64,000 bases of DNA from assembly GCF_002939475.1 (NCBI RefSeq), contig NZ_PKFQ01000001.1:1178001-1242000 (forward strand), read 5' to 3'. This DNA comes from Streptomyces cinnamoneus. GTDB lineage: Bacteria > Actinomycetota > Actinomycetes > Streptomycetales > Streptomycetaceae. This document shows positions 26,980 to 35,999 of this stretch, piece by piece. The translations under genes and the position numbers were made by a program. How positions within the stretch are numbered: position 1 is the stretch's first letter; every line of letters starts with the position of its first letter. The notes below the pieces were generated by a model. It saw nothing but the letters and a program-made list of their open reading frames with translations. It searched no databases and was not told where the DNA came from.

Positions 26980-29370
26980 GTGTTATTCCGCATGCGTCCC
27001 CCCGGATCGAGACCCGTCGGCCCGCGCGCCCGGCGGAGCACGGTCCTCGCCTCGGCCGGCACCGCACTCGCCGGCCTGCTCGTCGGCACGCTCCCCGTGA
27101 GCGCCTCGCACGCCGAGGACCAGTCCGCCTGCCGGCCCGACGGCCTGTACAGCACACCGGGCGCCGCCGTCCCCTACTGTTCGGTCTACGACACCGCCGG
27201 CCGGGAGAAGATGGGCGCCGACCACCAGCGCCGCGTCATCGGCTACTTCACCGGCTGGCGCACCGGCAAGGACGGCACCCCCGCCTACCTCGCCTCCGAC
27301 ATCCCGTGGGACAAGGTCACCCACCTCAACTACGCCTTCGCCCACGTCGGCCCCGACGACAGGATCTCCGTCGGCGCCGACGGCCCCGGCAACCCCGCGA
27401 CGGGCATGACCTGGCCGGGCGTCCCCGGCGCCGAGATGGACCCGGGCCTGCCCTACCAGGGTCACTTCAACCTCCTCACCGCCTACAAGAAGCGGCACCC
27501 CCAGGTGAAGACGCTCATCTCCGTGGGCGGCTGGGCGGAGACCGGCGGATACATCGACGAGAACGGCAAGCGCGTCGACTCCGGGGGCTTCTACAAGACG
27601 GCGACGAACGCCGACGGATCGGTCAACCAGTCCGGCATCGACACCTTCGCCGACTCCGCCGTCGCATTCGTCAGGAAGTACGGGTTCAACGGCGTCGACA
27701 TCGACTACGAGTACCCGACCTCGATGAAGGACGCCGGGCACCCCAAGGACTGGGTGCTCGCCAACGCCCGGCGCGGCGGGCTCAACAAGGGCTACGCGGC
27801 TCTGACGAAGACCCTGCGGGAGAGGCTCGACCGGGCCGGCGCCGCCGACGGCAGGCACTACCTGCTCTCGGTCGCCGCGCCCTCCTCGGGCTATCTGCTG
27901 CGCGGCATGGAGACGTACCAGTCGGCCAGGTACCTGGACTACGTCAACGTGATGTCGTACGACCTGCACGGCGCCTGGAACGAGTTCGTCGGCCCGAACG
28001 CCGCGCTGTTCGACGACGGCAAGGACGCCGAGCTCGCCAAGTGGGGCGTCTACTCGGCGGCCCAGTACGGCGGCATCGGCTACCTCAACGGCGACTGGGC
28101 GCAGCACTACTTCCGCGGCGCCCTCCCCGCCGGCCGCGTCAACCTGGGCCTCCCCTCCTACACGCGCGGCTGGAAGAACGTCGCCGGAGGGACCGACGGC
28201 CTGTGGGGCACGGCCAAGGCCGCCTCCTGTCCCGCCGGTTCGGGCCTCGCGACCTGTGGTGACGGTGCCGTCGGCATCGACAACCTGTGGCACGACAAGG
28301 ACGACGACGGCAAGGAGTCCCCCGCCGGCTCCAACCCCATGTGGCACGCGAAGAACCTCGAGAAGGGCATCGCCGGCGACTACCTCGGCGCCTACGGCTT
28401 CCCGGCCGGCACCGGACCGACCGGCTCGTACACCCGCAAGTACGACGCCACCCTGACCGCGCCCTGGCTGTGGAACGCCGACAAGAAGGTCTTCCTCTCC
28501 ACGGAGGACGAGGAGTCGGTGAAGGCCAAGGCCCGGTACGTCGTCGACAAGGGACTCGGCGGGACGATGATGTGGGAACTCGCCGGCGACTACGACTGGA
28601 ACGCCGCGAAGGGCCAGTACACCGCCGGCTCGACCCTGACCCGCACGCTGTACGACGCCTTCAAGGCCGCCCCCGCCTACGGCGCCCGGCGCGCGACGAC
28701 CGACATGCCGAGCGAGGCGCTGGACCTCGGCGTGAGCTTCACGAACTTCCCCCTCGGCGACTCCAACTACCCGATCAACCCGAAGATCCACATCGTCAAC
28801 GACACCCGCACCACCATCCCCGGAGGCGCCGAGTTCCAGTTCGACTACGCCACCTCCGCACCGGGCAACGCCAAGGACCAGTCCGGCTGGGGGCTGAAGG
28901 TCGTCCGCAGCGATCACACCGCGCCGAACAACATCGGCGGCCTCAAGGGCGACTACCACCGCGTCTCGGTCAAGCTGCCGGCTCAGCAACCGCTCGCGCC
29001 GGGCGCCTCGACGGACATCGACTTCGTCTACTACCTGCCGACGTCCACGCCCTCCAACTGGACCGTCTCGTTCGGCGGCAGGACCTACGCCCTGGCCGGC
29101 GACCTCGCCCGCGGCACCACCGTGGTCGACCCGGGCGGTGCCACCCCCACACCGACCTCCACGCCGACCGGCACGCCCACCGGCACCCCGACGGGCACCC
29201 CCACCGGCGGCACCTGCGTCGCGCCGTCCTGGGACAAGGCGGTCGCCTACGGCGGCGGCGCCACCGTCTCCTGGAAGTCCCGCTCCTGGAAGGCGAAGTG
29301 GTGGACCCGGGGCGAGGAACCCAGCACCACCGGCGAGTGGGGGGTCTGGCAGGACCTGGGCGCGTGCTGA
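26980..29370 (+). CDS. Secreted GH18 chitinase with C-terminal chitin-binding module
   Basis: GTG at 26980 has GGAGG nine bases upstream; codon 2 is TTA. The product is 796 residues. An export signal (RARRSTVLASAGTALAGLLV ... VSASHA, possibly Tat) is followed by the GH18 barrel (about 85-560), with SVGGWAE and the catalytic FNGVDIDYEYP motif, whose last Glu is the acid. A beta-sandwich domain (about 575-705; SFTNFPLGDSNYPINPK), a Thr/Pro linker (TPTGTPTGTPTG) and a CBM5/12-like module (APSWDKAVAYGGGATV, SWKAKWWTRGEEP) follow. From memory, the S. coelicolor gene beside the rib operon is chiI. It degrades chitin outside the cell. Confidence 0.92.
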   Translation: MLFRMRPPGSRPVGPRARRSTVLASAGTALAGLLVGTLPVSASHAEDQSACRPDGLYSTPGAAVPYCSVYDTAGREKMGADHQRRVIGYFTGWRTGKDGTPAYLASDIPWDKVTHLNYAFAHVGPDDRISVGADGPGNPATGMTWPGVPGAEMDPGLPYQGHFNLLTAYKKRHPQVKTLISVGGWAETGGYIDENGKRVDSGGFYKTATNADGSVNQSGIDTFADSAVAFVRKYGFNGVDIDYEYPTSMKDAGHPKDWVLANARRGGLNKGYAALTKTLRERLDRAGAADGRHYLLSVAAPSSGYLLRGMETYQSARYLDYVNVMSYDLHGAWNEFVGPNAALFDDGKDAELAKWGVYSAAQYGGIGYLNGDWAQHYFRGALPAGRVNLGLPSYTRGWKNVAGGTDGLWGTAKAASCPAGSGLATCGDGAVGIDNLWHDKDDDGKESPAGSNPMWHAKNLEKGIAGDYLGAYGFPAGTGPTGSYTRKYDATLTAPWLWNADKKVFLSTEDEESVKAKARYVVDKGLGGTMMWELAGDYDWNAAKGQYTAGSTLTRTLYDAFKAAPAYGARRATTDMPSEALDLGVSFTNFPLGDSNYPINPKIHIVNDTRTTIPGGAEFQFDYATSAPGNAKDQSGWGLKVVRSDHTAPNNIGGLKGDYHRVSVKLPAQQPLAPGASTDIDFVYYLPTSTPSNWTVSFGGRTYALAGDLARGTTVVDPGGATPTPTSTPTGTPTGTPTGTPTGGTCVAPSWDKAVAYGGGATVSWKSRSWKAKWWTRGEEPSTTGEWGVWQDLGAC

Positions 29371-29414
29371 TGCACTGAGGTCCACCAGTGGGCCGGGCCG
29401 GAAGGGGACGCACC

Positions 29415-30632
29415 ATGGACGGGAGCACGGACGGCCGGACGGATCCCGGGGACCCGCGGGTGCGCCGGGCCCGGCTCGCCATCGCCGCGGTCTTCGCCGT
29501 GCACGGCGCGGTCAGTGGCAACCTCGCCACCCGGATCCCCTGGATCCAGGAGCACACGGGCATCGGCCCCGGCCTGCTCGGCCTCGCGCTGACCTGCCCC
29601 GCGGTCGGCGCGGCCCTCGCCATGCCGCTCGCGGGGCGGGTCGGGCACCGCTACGGCTCGCGCGCCGGCCTACGGGCGCTGCTCTGCTTGCTCTGCGCCT
29701 CGCTGGCCCTGCCCGCCCTGTGCCCCGGGCTGGTGGCCCTCTGCGGGGCGATGGCCGTCTACGGAGCGGCGTCCGGGATGGCGGACGTCGCCATGAACGC
29801 CCTCGGCGTGCGGACGGAGGAACTGCTGGGGCGCCCGGTGATGTCGGGGCTGCACGGCATGTGGAGCGTGGGCGCGCTCGCCGGTTCAGCGGCGGGCACG
29901 GTGGCGGCGCACACGGGCACGGGCGCCCGGCTCCACCTCGGGCTCGCCGCGGTGGTGCTCCTCGGGCTGGGCGTGCTCGTCTGCCACGGGGTCCTCGACC
30001 TGCGCCCCGGGCCGGACGAGGACGCTCCGCCGCGCTTCGCCCTGCCGCGGCGCGCGGTGCTGGCCATCGGGGCGGTCGGGTTCTGCGCGGTCTTCGCCGA
30101 GGGGGCGAGCCTGGACTGGTCGGCCGTCTACCTGCGTGACGTCATCGGTTCCGACGCCGGTGTGGCCGCGGCGTGCACGACCGCCTTCTCCTGCACGATG
30201 GCGGTGGCCCGGCTGGCAGGCGACGCGGTGGTCGGACGGTTCGGCCCGGTGCGCACGGTGCGGGCCGGAGGGGTGCTGGCGGGCCTGGGCGGCATCCTGG
30301 TCGTCTGCGCGCACGAGGCCGTACAGGCCATGGCCGGCTTCGGGCTCCTGGGACTGGGGATCGCCGTCGTCGTGCCGCTGGCCTTCGCGGCGGCGGGCCG
30401 CAGCGGTCCCGAGCCCAGCGGGGCCATCGCGGGCGTCGCGACCATCACGTACACCTCGTGGCTGGTGGCGCCGGGACTCATCGGGCAGCTCGCGCACGCC
30501 ACTTCGCTGACCGTGTCGTTCACCCTGGTGACCGTCACGGCCGCTGGACTGACGGTGGTGGCGGGGGCGCTGCGCACCCCTTCCGGCCACGCCGTCGAGA
30601 CGGCCGCCGTCTCCTCCCCCGCCCGGCGCTGA
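29415..30632 (+). CDS. MFS transporter
   Basis: ATG at 29415 follows AAGGGG, giving 405 residues with about twelve hydrophobic helices. The loop between helices 2 and 3 is RVGHRYGSRAGLR, the usual MFS GxxxDR(x)GRR-type turn. GLHGMWSVGALAGSA and VAGVATITYTSWLVAPGLIG are typical of the YbjJ/fucose-permease-like branch found in Streptomyces. The substrate is unknown. It starts 44 bases after the chitinase and may be co-transcribed with it, but other chitinase loci do not require it. Confidence 0.85.
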   Translation: MDGSTDGRTDPGDPRVRRARLAIAAVFAVHGAVSGNLATRIPWIQEHTGIGPGLLGLALTCPAVGAALAMPLAGRVGHRYGSRAGLRALLCLLCASLALPALCPGLVALCGAMAVYGAASGMADVAMNALGVRTEELLGRPVMSGLHGMWSVGALAGSAAGTVAAHTGTGARLHLGLAAVVLLGLGVLVCHGVLDLRPGPDEDAPPRFALPRRAVLAIGAVGFCAVFAEGASLDWSAVYLRDVIGSDAGVAAACTTAFSCTMAVARLAGDAVVGRFGPVRTVRAGGVLAGLGGILVVCAHEAVQAMAGFGLLGLGIAVVVPLAFAAAGRSGPEPSGAIAGVATITYTSWLVAPGLIGQLAHATSLTVSFTLVTVTAAGLTVVAGALRTPSGHAVETAAVSSPARR

Positions 30633-30661
30633 GCCGACGGGGCGTCCTGCTCGACACGCCG

Positions 30662-30710
30662 CCGCGGGCCGTGTACCCGGACCCCTTAAGGGTCGGGCCA
30701 CGGCCCGCGG
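30662..30710. terminator. Bidirectional terminator, 12-bp stem
   Basis: CCGCGGGCCGTG (30662-30673) pairs perfectly with 30699-30710. A near-perfect inner stem (CCCGGACCC with GGGTCGGG) extends the structure. It lies between the convergent MFS and repeat-protein genes. Confidence 0.75.
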
Positions 30711-30737
30711 TGGAGGGGGACCGTCAGGCGCGGAAGG

Positions 30738-31622
30738 TCAGATCACGGCGCTGTAGCCGTGGTGGCCGCCGCCGTGGTGGCCGCCACGGTCGCAGTCGTC
30801 GTCCTTCCGGTTGTGGTGCCCACCGCCCCAGCGGTCGCAGTCGTCGTTCCGGTTCCAGCTGCTGTGGCCGCCACAGTCGTTCCCGTGGCCCCACTTGCCC
30901 CAGCCGTTGCCCCAGTCGTTGCCCCAGCCGCTGTGACCCCAGCCGCTGTGACCCCAGCCGCCGCTCCAGCCGCCGATACGCCACTTGCCGATCCAAATAC
31001 CGCCCCAGTTACCCCAGCCGCCCCAGCCGCCACCCCAGCTGCTGTGGTGGCGTCCGTGGTCGCAGTCGCGGTCGTAGTGACGGCGTCCGTGGTCGCAGTC
31101 ACGGTCGCGGTCGTGGTGTCGTCCGCGGTCGCAGTCGCGGTCGCGGTCGTGGTGACGCCCGCGGTCGCGGTCACAGTCGCGGTCGCGGTCGCGTCCCCGG
31201 TCACGGTCGCGGTCGCGACCCCGGTCGTGGTCGCGGCCGTGGTCACGGTTCCGGTCGCAGTCGCGGCGGTCCCGGTCACGGTCCCGGTCACGGTCCCGGT
31301 CACGGTCCCGGCCGTGGTCACGTCCGTGGTCTCGTCCGTGGTCACGGTCCCGGTCCCGGTCGCGGTCCCGGTCGCGGTCGCGGTCGCGGTCGCGGCCGTG
31401 GTCGCGGCCGTGGTCACGGTCCCGGTCGCGGCCGTGGTCGCGTCCGTGGTCTCGTCCGTGGTCGCGACGGTGGTCGCGATCGCGGTCATGGTCGTCGTCC
31501 CAGCTCCACGACTGGTTCACGGACGCGACCTGCGGCGCGGCCTGGGCCACTCCGGCGACCGGAACGATGGTGGCGCCGGCGAGGATCGCGGCGGCCGCGG
31601 TGCGGCCGACGAGCTTACGCAT
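30738..31622 (-). CDS. Secreted Asp/Arg/His-Gly repeat protein
   Basis: ATG at 31622 follows AGGAGA, giving 294 residues. A clear signal peptide (MRKLVGRTAAAAILAGATIV ... AQAA, cleavage near residue 29) precedes about 160 residues of D/R/H/G repeats (RDHGRDHGRDRDRDRD-type), with scattered single Cys residues in DRDCDRGRHHD units. The C-terminal 100 residues change to Gly/Trp/Asn/His-rich repeats (SSWGGGWGGWGNWGG; GHSGWGHSGWGN). There is no sorting signal or C-terminal helix, so the product is probably released. Composition suggests a disordered, metal-binding or hydrated wall component. It is a compositional relative of the sortase-linked protein at 7399-8121, but no family or function is known. 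Confidence 0.75.
   Translation of the reverse strand: MRKLVGRTAAAAILAGATIVPVAGVAQAAPQVASVNQSWSWDDDHDRDRDHRRDHGRDHGRDHGRDRDRDHGRDHGRDRDRDRDRDRDRDRDRDHGRDHGRDHGRDRDRDRDRDRDRDRRDCDRNRDHGRDHDRGRDRDRDRGRDRDRDCDRDRGRHHDRDRDCDRGRHHDRDRDCDHGRRHYDRDCDHGRHHSSWGGGWGGWGNWGGIWIGKWRIGGWSGGWGHSGWGHSGWGNDWGNGWGKWGHGNDCGGHSSWNRNDDCDRWGGGHHNRKDDDCDRGGHHGGGHHGYSAVI
31020..31500 (-). repeat. Tandem CGGTCG/CGGTCA coding repeats
   Basis: Degenerate 6- and 12-base units (CGGTCGCGGTCG, CGTGGTCACGGT on the plus strand) encode the RD and HGRD runs of the minus-strand protein. Long frames on the other strand across this block are repeat shadows. Confidence 0.85.
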
Positions 31623-31853
31623 GTGTGTCTCCTGAATTGCAGGAAATCGGACACGATCACGCATACCTCGCATGAACCGATAAACAGCTGGCAGTCGTGG
31701 CCATACAGCCCTACGAGGTGCTTATTGCGCCGATCGCAGCAACCCGCCGGGCGTACCCTCCGGGCCCGTCTCCCCGGGCCGCGCGCAGCGGGAGCACCCG
31801 TCCGAGCGGCTTAGCATGGTCCGGATCATCACTGGAACAGCTTGGGAGCAGCC

Positions 31854-33269
31854 ATGGGCGTCGGCGTGCGCTGGACTCTGCACGGCGACGGGCGCACCCC
31901 CGCCCCGGGGGCCGTTGTCCGACCGGATGAGCGGCTCTCGTGGCCCCGGACCGCGGGCCTGGGCGCCCAGCACGTGGTCGCAATGTTCGGCGCGTCGTTC
32001 GTAGCACCCGTTTTGATGGGCCTTGACCCGAATCTCGCGATCATGATGTCGGGTGTCGCGACGATCCTCTTCCTCCTCGCGACGCGCGGCAGGGTGCCCA
32101 GCTATCTGGGGTGCAGCCTGTCGTTCGTCGGGGTCGCCGCGATCATCCGGGCGCAGGGCGGCGACAGCGCGGCCGTCACCGGCGCGATCCTCGTGGTCGG
32201 GGCGGTGCTGTTCCTGAGCGGCCTCGCGGTGCGGAGGTTCGGCGCGCAGATCATCCACGCCGCGATGCCGCCGGTGGTGACCGGCGCGGTGGTCATGCTG
32301 ATCGGCTTCAACCTGGCGCCGGTGACGGCGAGCACCTACTGGCCGCAGGACCAGTGGACGGCGCTGCTGACGATGCTCTTCACCGGGCTCGCGGTGGTGT
32401 GCCTGCGGGGCTTCTGGTCGCGGGTCGCGATCTTCCTCGGACTGGTCTTCGGCTACGCGGTCTCCTGGGTCTTCGACCGGCTCTTCGGGAAGATCCACTC
32501 GGTGCGGGGCGGCGGGCAGGCCGTGGACCACTGGCGCCTGGACCTCTCGGGCGTGGGCAAGGCGGACTGGGTCGGCCTGCCGTCGCTGCACGCGCCGAGC
32601 TTCGGCTGGTCGGCCGCGCTGGTCGCGCTGCCGGTCGTCATCGCCCTGATCGCGGAGAACGCGGGGCACGTGAAGGCGGTCGGCGAGATGACGGGCGACC
32701 CGCTGGACGACCAGCTGGGCACCGCGATCGCGGCGGACGGCGCGGCGACGGTCCTGTCCACGGCGGTCGGCGGCCCGGCCAACACCACCTACTCCGAGAA
32801 CATCGGCGTCATGGCGGCCACCCGGGTCTACTCCACCGCCGCCTACTGGGCCGCCGCCGGCTTCGCGCTGCTCTTCGGCCTCTGCCCGAAGTTCGGCGCC
32901 GTGGTGGCGGCGATTCCGGGCGGGGTGCTGGGCGGCATCACGGTCATCCTGTACGGAATGATCGGCCTGCTGGGTGCGCAGATCTGGGTGCACAACAACG
33001 TGGACCTGCGTAATCCGCTGAATCTGGTGCCGGTCGCGGCGGGCGTCATCATCGGCGTCGGCGGCGTCAGCCTGAAGATCAGCGCCAACTTCGAGCTGAG
33101 CGGCATCGCCCTGGGCACGATCGTGGTCATCACCGGCTACCACGCGCTGCGGGCGCTGGCCCCCGCCCACCTCAAGGAGCAGGAGCCGCTGCTGGACGCC
33201 GGCACCAGCGGCTACGACGACGACGCGGCCGGGGGGCCGGCGGCGGGTGGCGCGACGGGCCGCGCATGA
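31854..33269 (+). CDS. Uracil-xanthine permease family transporter (NCS2/NAT)
   Basis: ATG at 31854 follows GGGAG, giving 471 residues with 12-14 hydrophobic segments. Signature regions are LGAQHVVAMFGASFVAPVLM (helix 1), the paired QWTALLTMLF region, IALIAENAGHVKAVGEMTG with the substrate-binding Glu and Asn, and GGPANTTYSENIGVMAAT with the QNxGxxxxT-like loop of the family. It imports uracil or related nucleobases by proton symport. The Gly/Asp/Ala-rich C-terminus is cytoplasmic and probably disordered. Confidence 0.88.
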   Translation: MGVGVRWTLHGDGRTPAPGAVVRPDERLSWPRTAGLGAQHVVAMFGASFVAPVLMGLDPNLAIMMSGVATILFLLATRGRVPSYLGCSLSFVGVAAIIRAQGGDSAAVTGAILVVGAVLFLSGLAVRRFGAQIIHAAMPPVVTGAVVMLIGFNLAPVTASTYWPQDQWTALLTMLFTGLAVVCLRGFWSRVAIFLGLVFGYAVSWVFDRLFGKIHSVRGGGQAVDHWRLDLSGVGKADWVGLPSLHAPSFGWSAALVALPVVIALIAENAGHVKAVGEMTGDPLDDQLGTAIAADGAATVLSTAVGGPANTTYSENIGVMAATRVYSTAAYWAAAGFALLFGLCPKFGAVVAAIPGGVLGGITVILYGMIGLLGAQIWVHNNVDLRNPLNLVPVAAGVIIGVGGVSLKISANFELSGIALGTIVVITGYHALRALAPAHLKEQEPLLDAGTSGYDDDAAGGPAAGGATGRA

Positions 33270-33382
33270 CCGACGGCGGCACGACGGGCGGCGGCGCGGC
33301 GAACAGTGGCACGACGAGTGACGGCGCGAGGGACGGTGGCACGAGAGGCGGGGGCACGGGCACGGCTCGTGGCGACGCCTGA
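33266..33382 (+). CDS. Possible 38-aa Gly/Thr-rich peptide coupled to the permease
   Basis: ATG at 33266 overlaps the permease stop as ATGA and runs 38 codons (MTDGGTTGGGAANSGTTSDG ...). The composition is low-complexity Gly, Thr and Ala from short DNA repeats (GGTGGCACGA-like). The overlap is what coupled Streptomyces genes show, but the product has no domain and may be accidental. Confidence 0.2.
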   Translation: MTDGGTTGGGAANSGTTSDGARDGGTRGGGTGTARGDA

Positions 33383-33450
33383 GGACCCGTTCACCCGTTC
33401 GGAGTAAATACCCGCCCATTCGCCTACTCTCCGTGTTCATCTGTCACTCT

Positions 33451-34149
33451 ATGCATATGGCGATCACGGGGACACGGCCGGCGGCACCCGCCGGCATCGA
33501 CTGGGTGGTGATGCGGATGCGGGGCCTGGAAGCCGCGCTTCCGCCCAGGGACGGCGTAGCCGTCTTCAACCGGGTGTACCTGGCGGTCACGGAAGAGGTG
33601 AGCCGCGGAGTGGCGGGCGGCTGGTTCCACGACCGGCGGGCCGCCGCCGAGCTGGACGTGCGCTTCGCCTGCCGGTATCTGCATGCCGTCGACCAGGCCG
33701 CCGTGGGGCGGCGACCGCCGGCCTGCTGGCGGCCCCTGTTCCAGTTACGGGGTCATCCGGCAGTCCAACCCCTGCAGTTCGCGCTGGCGGGGATCAACGC
33801 CCATATCGGGCACGACCTGGCGCTGGCCCTCGCGGACACCTGCCGGGCTCTGGGCGCCGAGCCGGAGGCGCTGGAGGGGGACTTCGACCGGATCGGCGAT
33901 CTCCTCGCGTCCATGGAGGAGCGCATCCGCGAGGAGCTGATGCCGGGCCCGGACCTGCTCGACGTGGCCGATCCTCTGACGCATCTCGTCGGCTCGTGGA
34001 CTCTGGACGCCGCCCGGAGCGCGGCATGGGCCTCGTTCCGCGCGCTGTGGGCCGTCCGGGGACTCCCCGACCTGGCCGAGGAGTTCGCGGACCGCGTCGA
34101 CGCGGGCGTCGGAATGGTGGGGCGGTGTCTGCTGACGCCGCTGGGCTGA
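33451..34149 (+). CDS. DUF5995 family protein
   Basis: The start is ATG 33451 (ATG 33457 is equally possible), giving 232 residues without a clear ribosome-binding site. The conserved core reads VAVFNRVYLAVTEEV, ACRYLHAVD, FALAGINAHIGHDLALAL with a paired His motif, and FDRIGDLLASMEERIREEL. The helical, His-containing plan is that of DUF5995, whose function I do not know. Codon 99 (33745-33747) is TTA, so full translation may require the bldA tRNA and be tied to development. It ends in a hairpin that overlaps its last codons. Confidence 0.78.
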   Translation: MHMAITGTRPAAPAGIDWVVMRMRGLEAALPPRDGVAVFNRVYLAVTEEVSRGVAGGWFHDRRAAAELDVRFACRYLHAVDQAAVGRRPPACWRPLFQLRGHPAVQPLQFALAGINAHIGHDLALALADTCRALGAEPEALEGDFDRIGDLLASMEERIREELMPGPDLLDVADPLTHLVGSWTLDAARSAAWASFRALWAVRGLPDLAEEFADRVDAGVGMVGRCLLTPLG

Positions 34150-34172
34150 CGCGTGTCGCGGCGTCAGCCCAG
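34141..34172. terminator. Terminator overlapping the DUF5995 stop
   Basis: CTGGGCTGACGC (34141-34152) pairs perfectly with 34161-34172. The TGA stop lies inside the left arm. It can serve both the plus-strand gene and the convergent amine oxidase. Confidence 0.7.
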
Positions 34173-34238
34173 CGGTCACGGGTGGCACGGCCCCCGGCCT
34201 TCCGGCCGCCGGGCCCGTGGGCCGCGGCCCTCGCGTCC

Positions 34239-35942
34239 TCAGTCCTCCGGCAGCTCGACCGGGGCGATCTCGTCGTAGACGTCGCCGGGGCCCGGGTTGG
34301 TGGCGTCGGTGGAGCCGCCGAACTGGTGCATCACGCCCCACACCGCGTTGAGCGCGGTCTGCACGGCACCCTCGGCCCAGCCCGCCGTCCAGGAGATGTC
34401 GTCACCCGCGAGGAAGATGCCGCGCTTGTCCTCGGGCAGCCGGTCCTGCATGAAGTGGGTGAACAGCCGACGCTGGTAGCGGTAGTGGCCCGGCAGGTTC
34501 GCCTTGAACGCGCCCATGAAGTAGGGCTCGTTCTCCCAGGAGATCGTCACCGGGTTGCCGATGATGTGCTTGCGGATGTCGACCTTCGGGTAGATCTCGC
34601 CGAGCGACTTGAGCATGACCTCCATGCGCTCGTTCGCCGACAGCGGCAGCCACTTGAGGCTGTCGTCGCACCAGGTGTAGGACAGGCAGATGACGGCGGG
34701 CTTGTCCGGGCCGTCGTCCAGCAGGTAGGTGCCCCGCGTCATGCGGTCGGTGAGCGTCATCGACATGACGTCCCGGCCCGTCTCCTCGTCCTTGTCCAGC
34801 CAGAACGGCCGGTCGACCGGCACGAACAGCTTGGACGACTCCATGTAGTGCGTGCGCTCCATCGCCGTCCAGTGGTCGATGGGGAAGAGCGTGTCATCGC
34901 ACTGGATCTTGGACAGCAGCATCCAGGACTGCGCGGTGAAGATGGCCGCCTTGTACGAGCGGATGTCACCGGCAGCGTCGGTCACCGTGATGCGGTTGCC
35001 CGCGGTGCGGTGCAGCCGGGTCACGGCCGGGCGCGGCGCCCCGCCGTGCAGGGACGACAGCGAGGTGCCCGGCGCCCAGTGGACGGTCTTCACCGGCTCG
35101 CGCTCCCACAGGCGCAGCGGCAGCTGCTGGCTGCCGCCGACGATGCCGCGGTGGTGGTCGTCGGCCTCGGTGTAGACGACGCGCAGGATCTCCAGGATGG
35201 AGTTGGGGAAGTCGGTGTCCCAGCCGCCCGTGCCGAAGCCGACCTGACCGAAGATCTCGCGGTGGCGGAAGGACTTGAAGGCCTCGGACTCGCAGAGGAA
35301 GCCGTAGAAGGTCTGGTTGTCGAGCTTCTCGACGAGCTTCGCCCAGATCTCGCGGATCCGCGGCACGTCACGCTCGCGCATGGCGCGGTTCATGTCGGAG
35401 AAGTCCGCGCCCTCCTCCAGACAGGCGTTCCACGCCTGGGCCACGTCGCGGTAGACCTGGGGCAGGTCCTCGATCGTCTCGGCGTAGTGCGACTCGCCCT
35501 TGAGGTCGACGACCGTGGAGGGGGTGTCGGGGGCGAGCGGGTTCGGGAAGGGCTTGGTCTCCAGGCCGACCAGGTCGATGTAGTGCTGGAAGGCGGTGGA
35601 GGACGGCGGGAAGCGCATCGCGCCCATCTCGGCCATGAGGTCGCCCTCGCAGCCCTCGAAGCCGACGGTGCGCAGCCGGCCGCCGATCTGGTCGGCCTCG
35701 TAGACGACGGGCTTGAGGCCCATCTTCATCAGCTCGTAGGCGGCGATGACGCCCGACAGACCGCCGCCGATGACGGCGACCTCGGTTCCGTGCTCCGTCG
35801 CCGGGATCTGGCCGATGCCCGCCGGGTGGGCGAGGAAGTCGTCGTAGGCGAAGGGGAAATCCGGCCCGAACATGGTGATCGGCGGCTGGGTCTGCTGGAC
35901 CTGCTCGTCGTCGTGGACGGCGGTGGGCACCGTGGACGTCAT
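34239..35942 (-). CDS. Flavin monoamine oxidase / L-amino-acid oxidase family protein
   Basis: The 567-residue protein has the FAD-binding Rossmann motif EVAVIGGGLSGVIAAYEL with the acidic ribose anchor in VVYEADQIGGRLRT, a substrate domain with EMGAMRFPPSS, and the C-terminal FAD motif GIFLAGDDISWTAGWAEGAV. It resembles bacterial amine oxidases of the tryptophan 2-monooxygenase/L-amino-acid oxidase group. It lies 57 bases after the nitrilase gene on the same strand, behind the Lrp/AsnC regulator. Oxidation of an amine or amino acid, with the amide or nitrile product hydrolysed by the neighbour, is a reasonable inference. Confidence 0.88.
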   Translation of the reverse strand: MTSTVPTAVHDDEQVQQTQPPITMFGPDFPFAYDDFLAHPAGIGQIPATEHGTEVAVIGGGLSGVIAAYELMKMGLKPVVYEADQIGGRLRTVGFEGCEGDLMAEMGAMRFPPSSTAFQHYIDLVGLETKPFPNPLAPDTPSTVVDLKGESHYAETIEDLPQVYRDVAQAWNACLEEGADFSDMNRAMRERDVPRIREIWAKLVEKLDNQTFYGFLCESEAFKSFRHREIFGQVGFGTGGWDTDFPNSILEILRVVYTEADDHHRGIVGGSQQLPLRLWEREPVKTVHWAPGTSLSSLHGGAPRPAVTRLHRTAGNRITVTDAAGDIRSYKAAIFTAQSWMLLSKIQCDDTLFPIDHWTAMERTHYMESSKLFVPVDRPFWLDKDEETGRDVMSMTLTDRMTRGTYLLDDGPDKPAVICLSYTWCDDSLKWLPLSANERMEVMLKSLGEIYPKVDIRKHIIGNPVTISWENEPYFMGAFKANLPGHYRYQRRLFTHFMQDRLPEDKRGIFLAGDDISWTAGWAEGAVQTALNAVWGVMHQFGGSTDATNPGPGDVYDEIAPVELPED

Positions 35943-35999
35943 CGGCTGAGCTCTTCCTACTGGCAGGGTGGGGGTGAAGGGGGGCGAGCGAGCCCGCGG

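Noticed and set aside
30743-31814. Long Ala/Thr- and Val/Ala-rich frames on both strands over the second repeat block
   Set aside because: They arise from CGGTCG repetition. Only the frame starting at 31622 has a signal peptide and ribosome-binding site.
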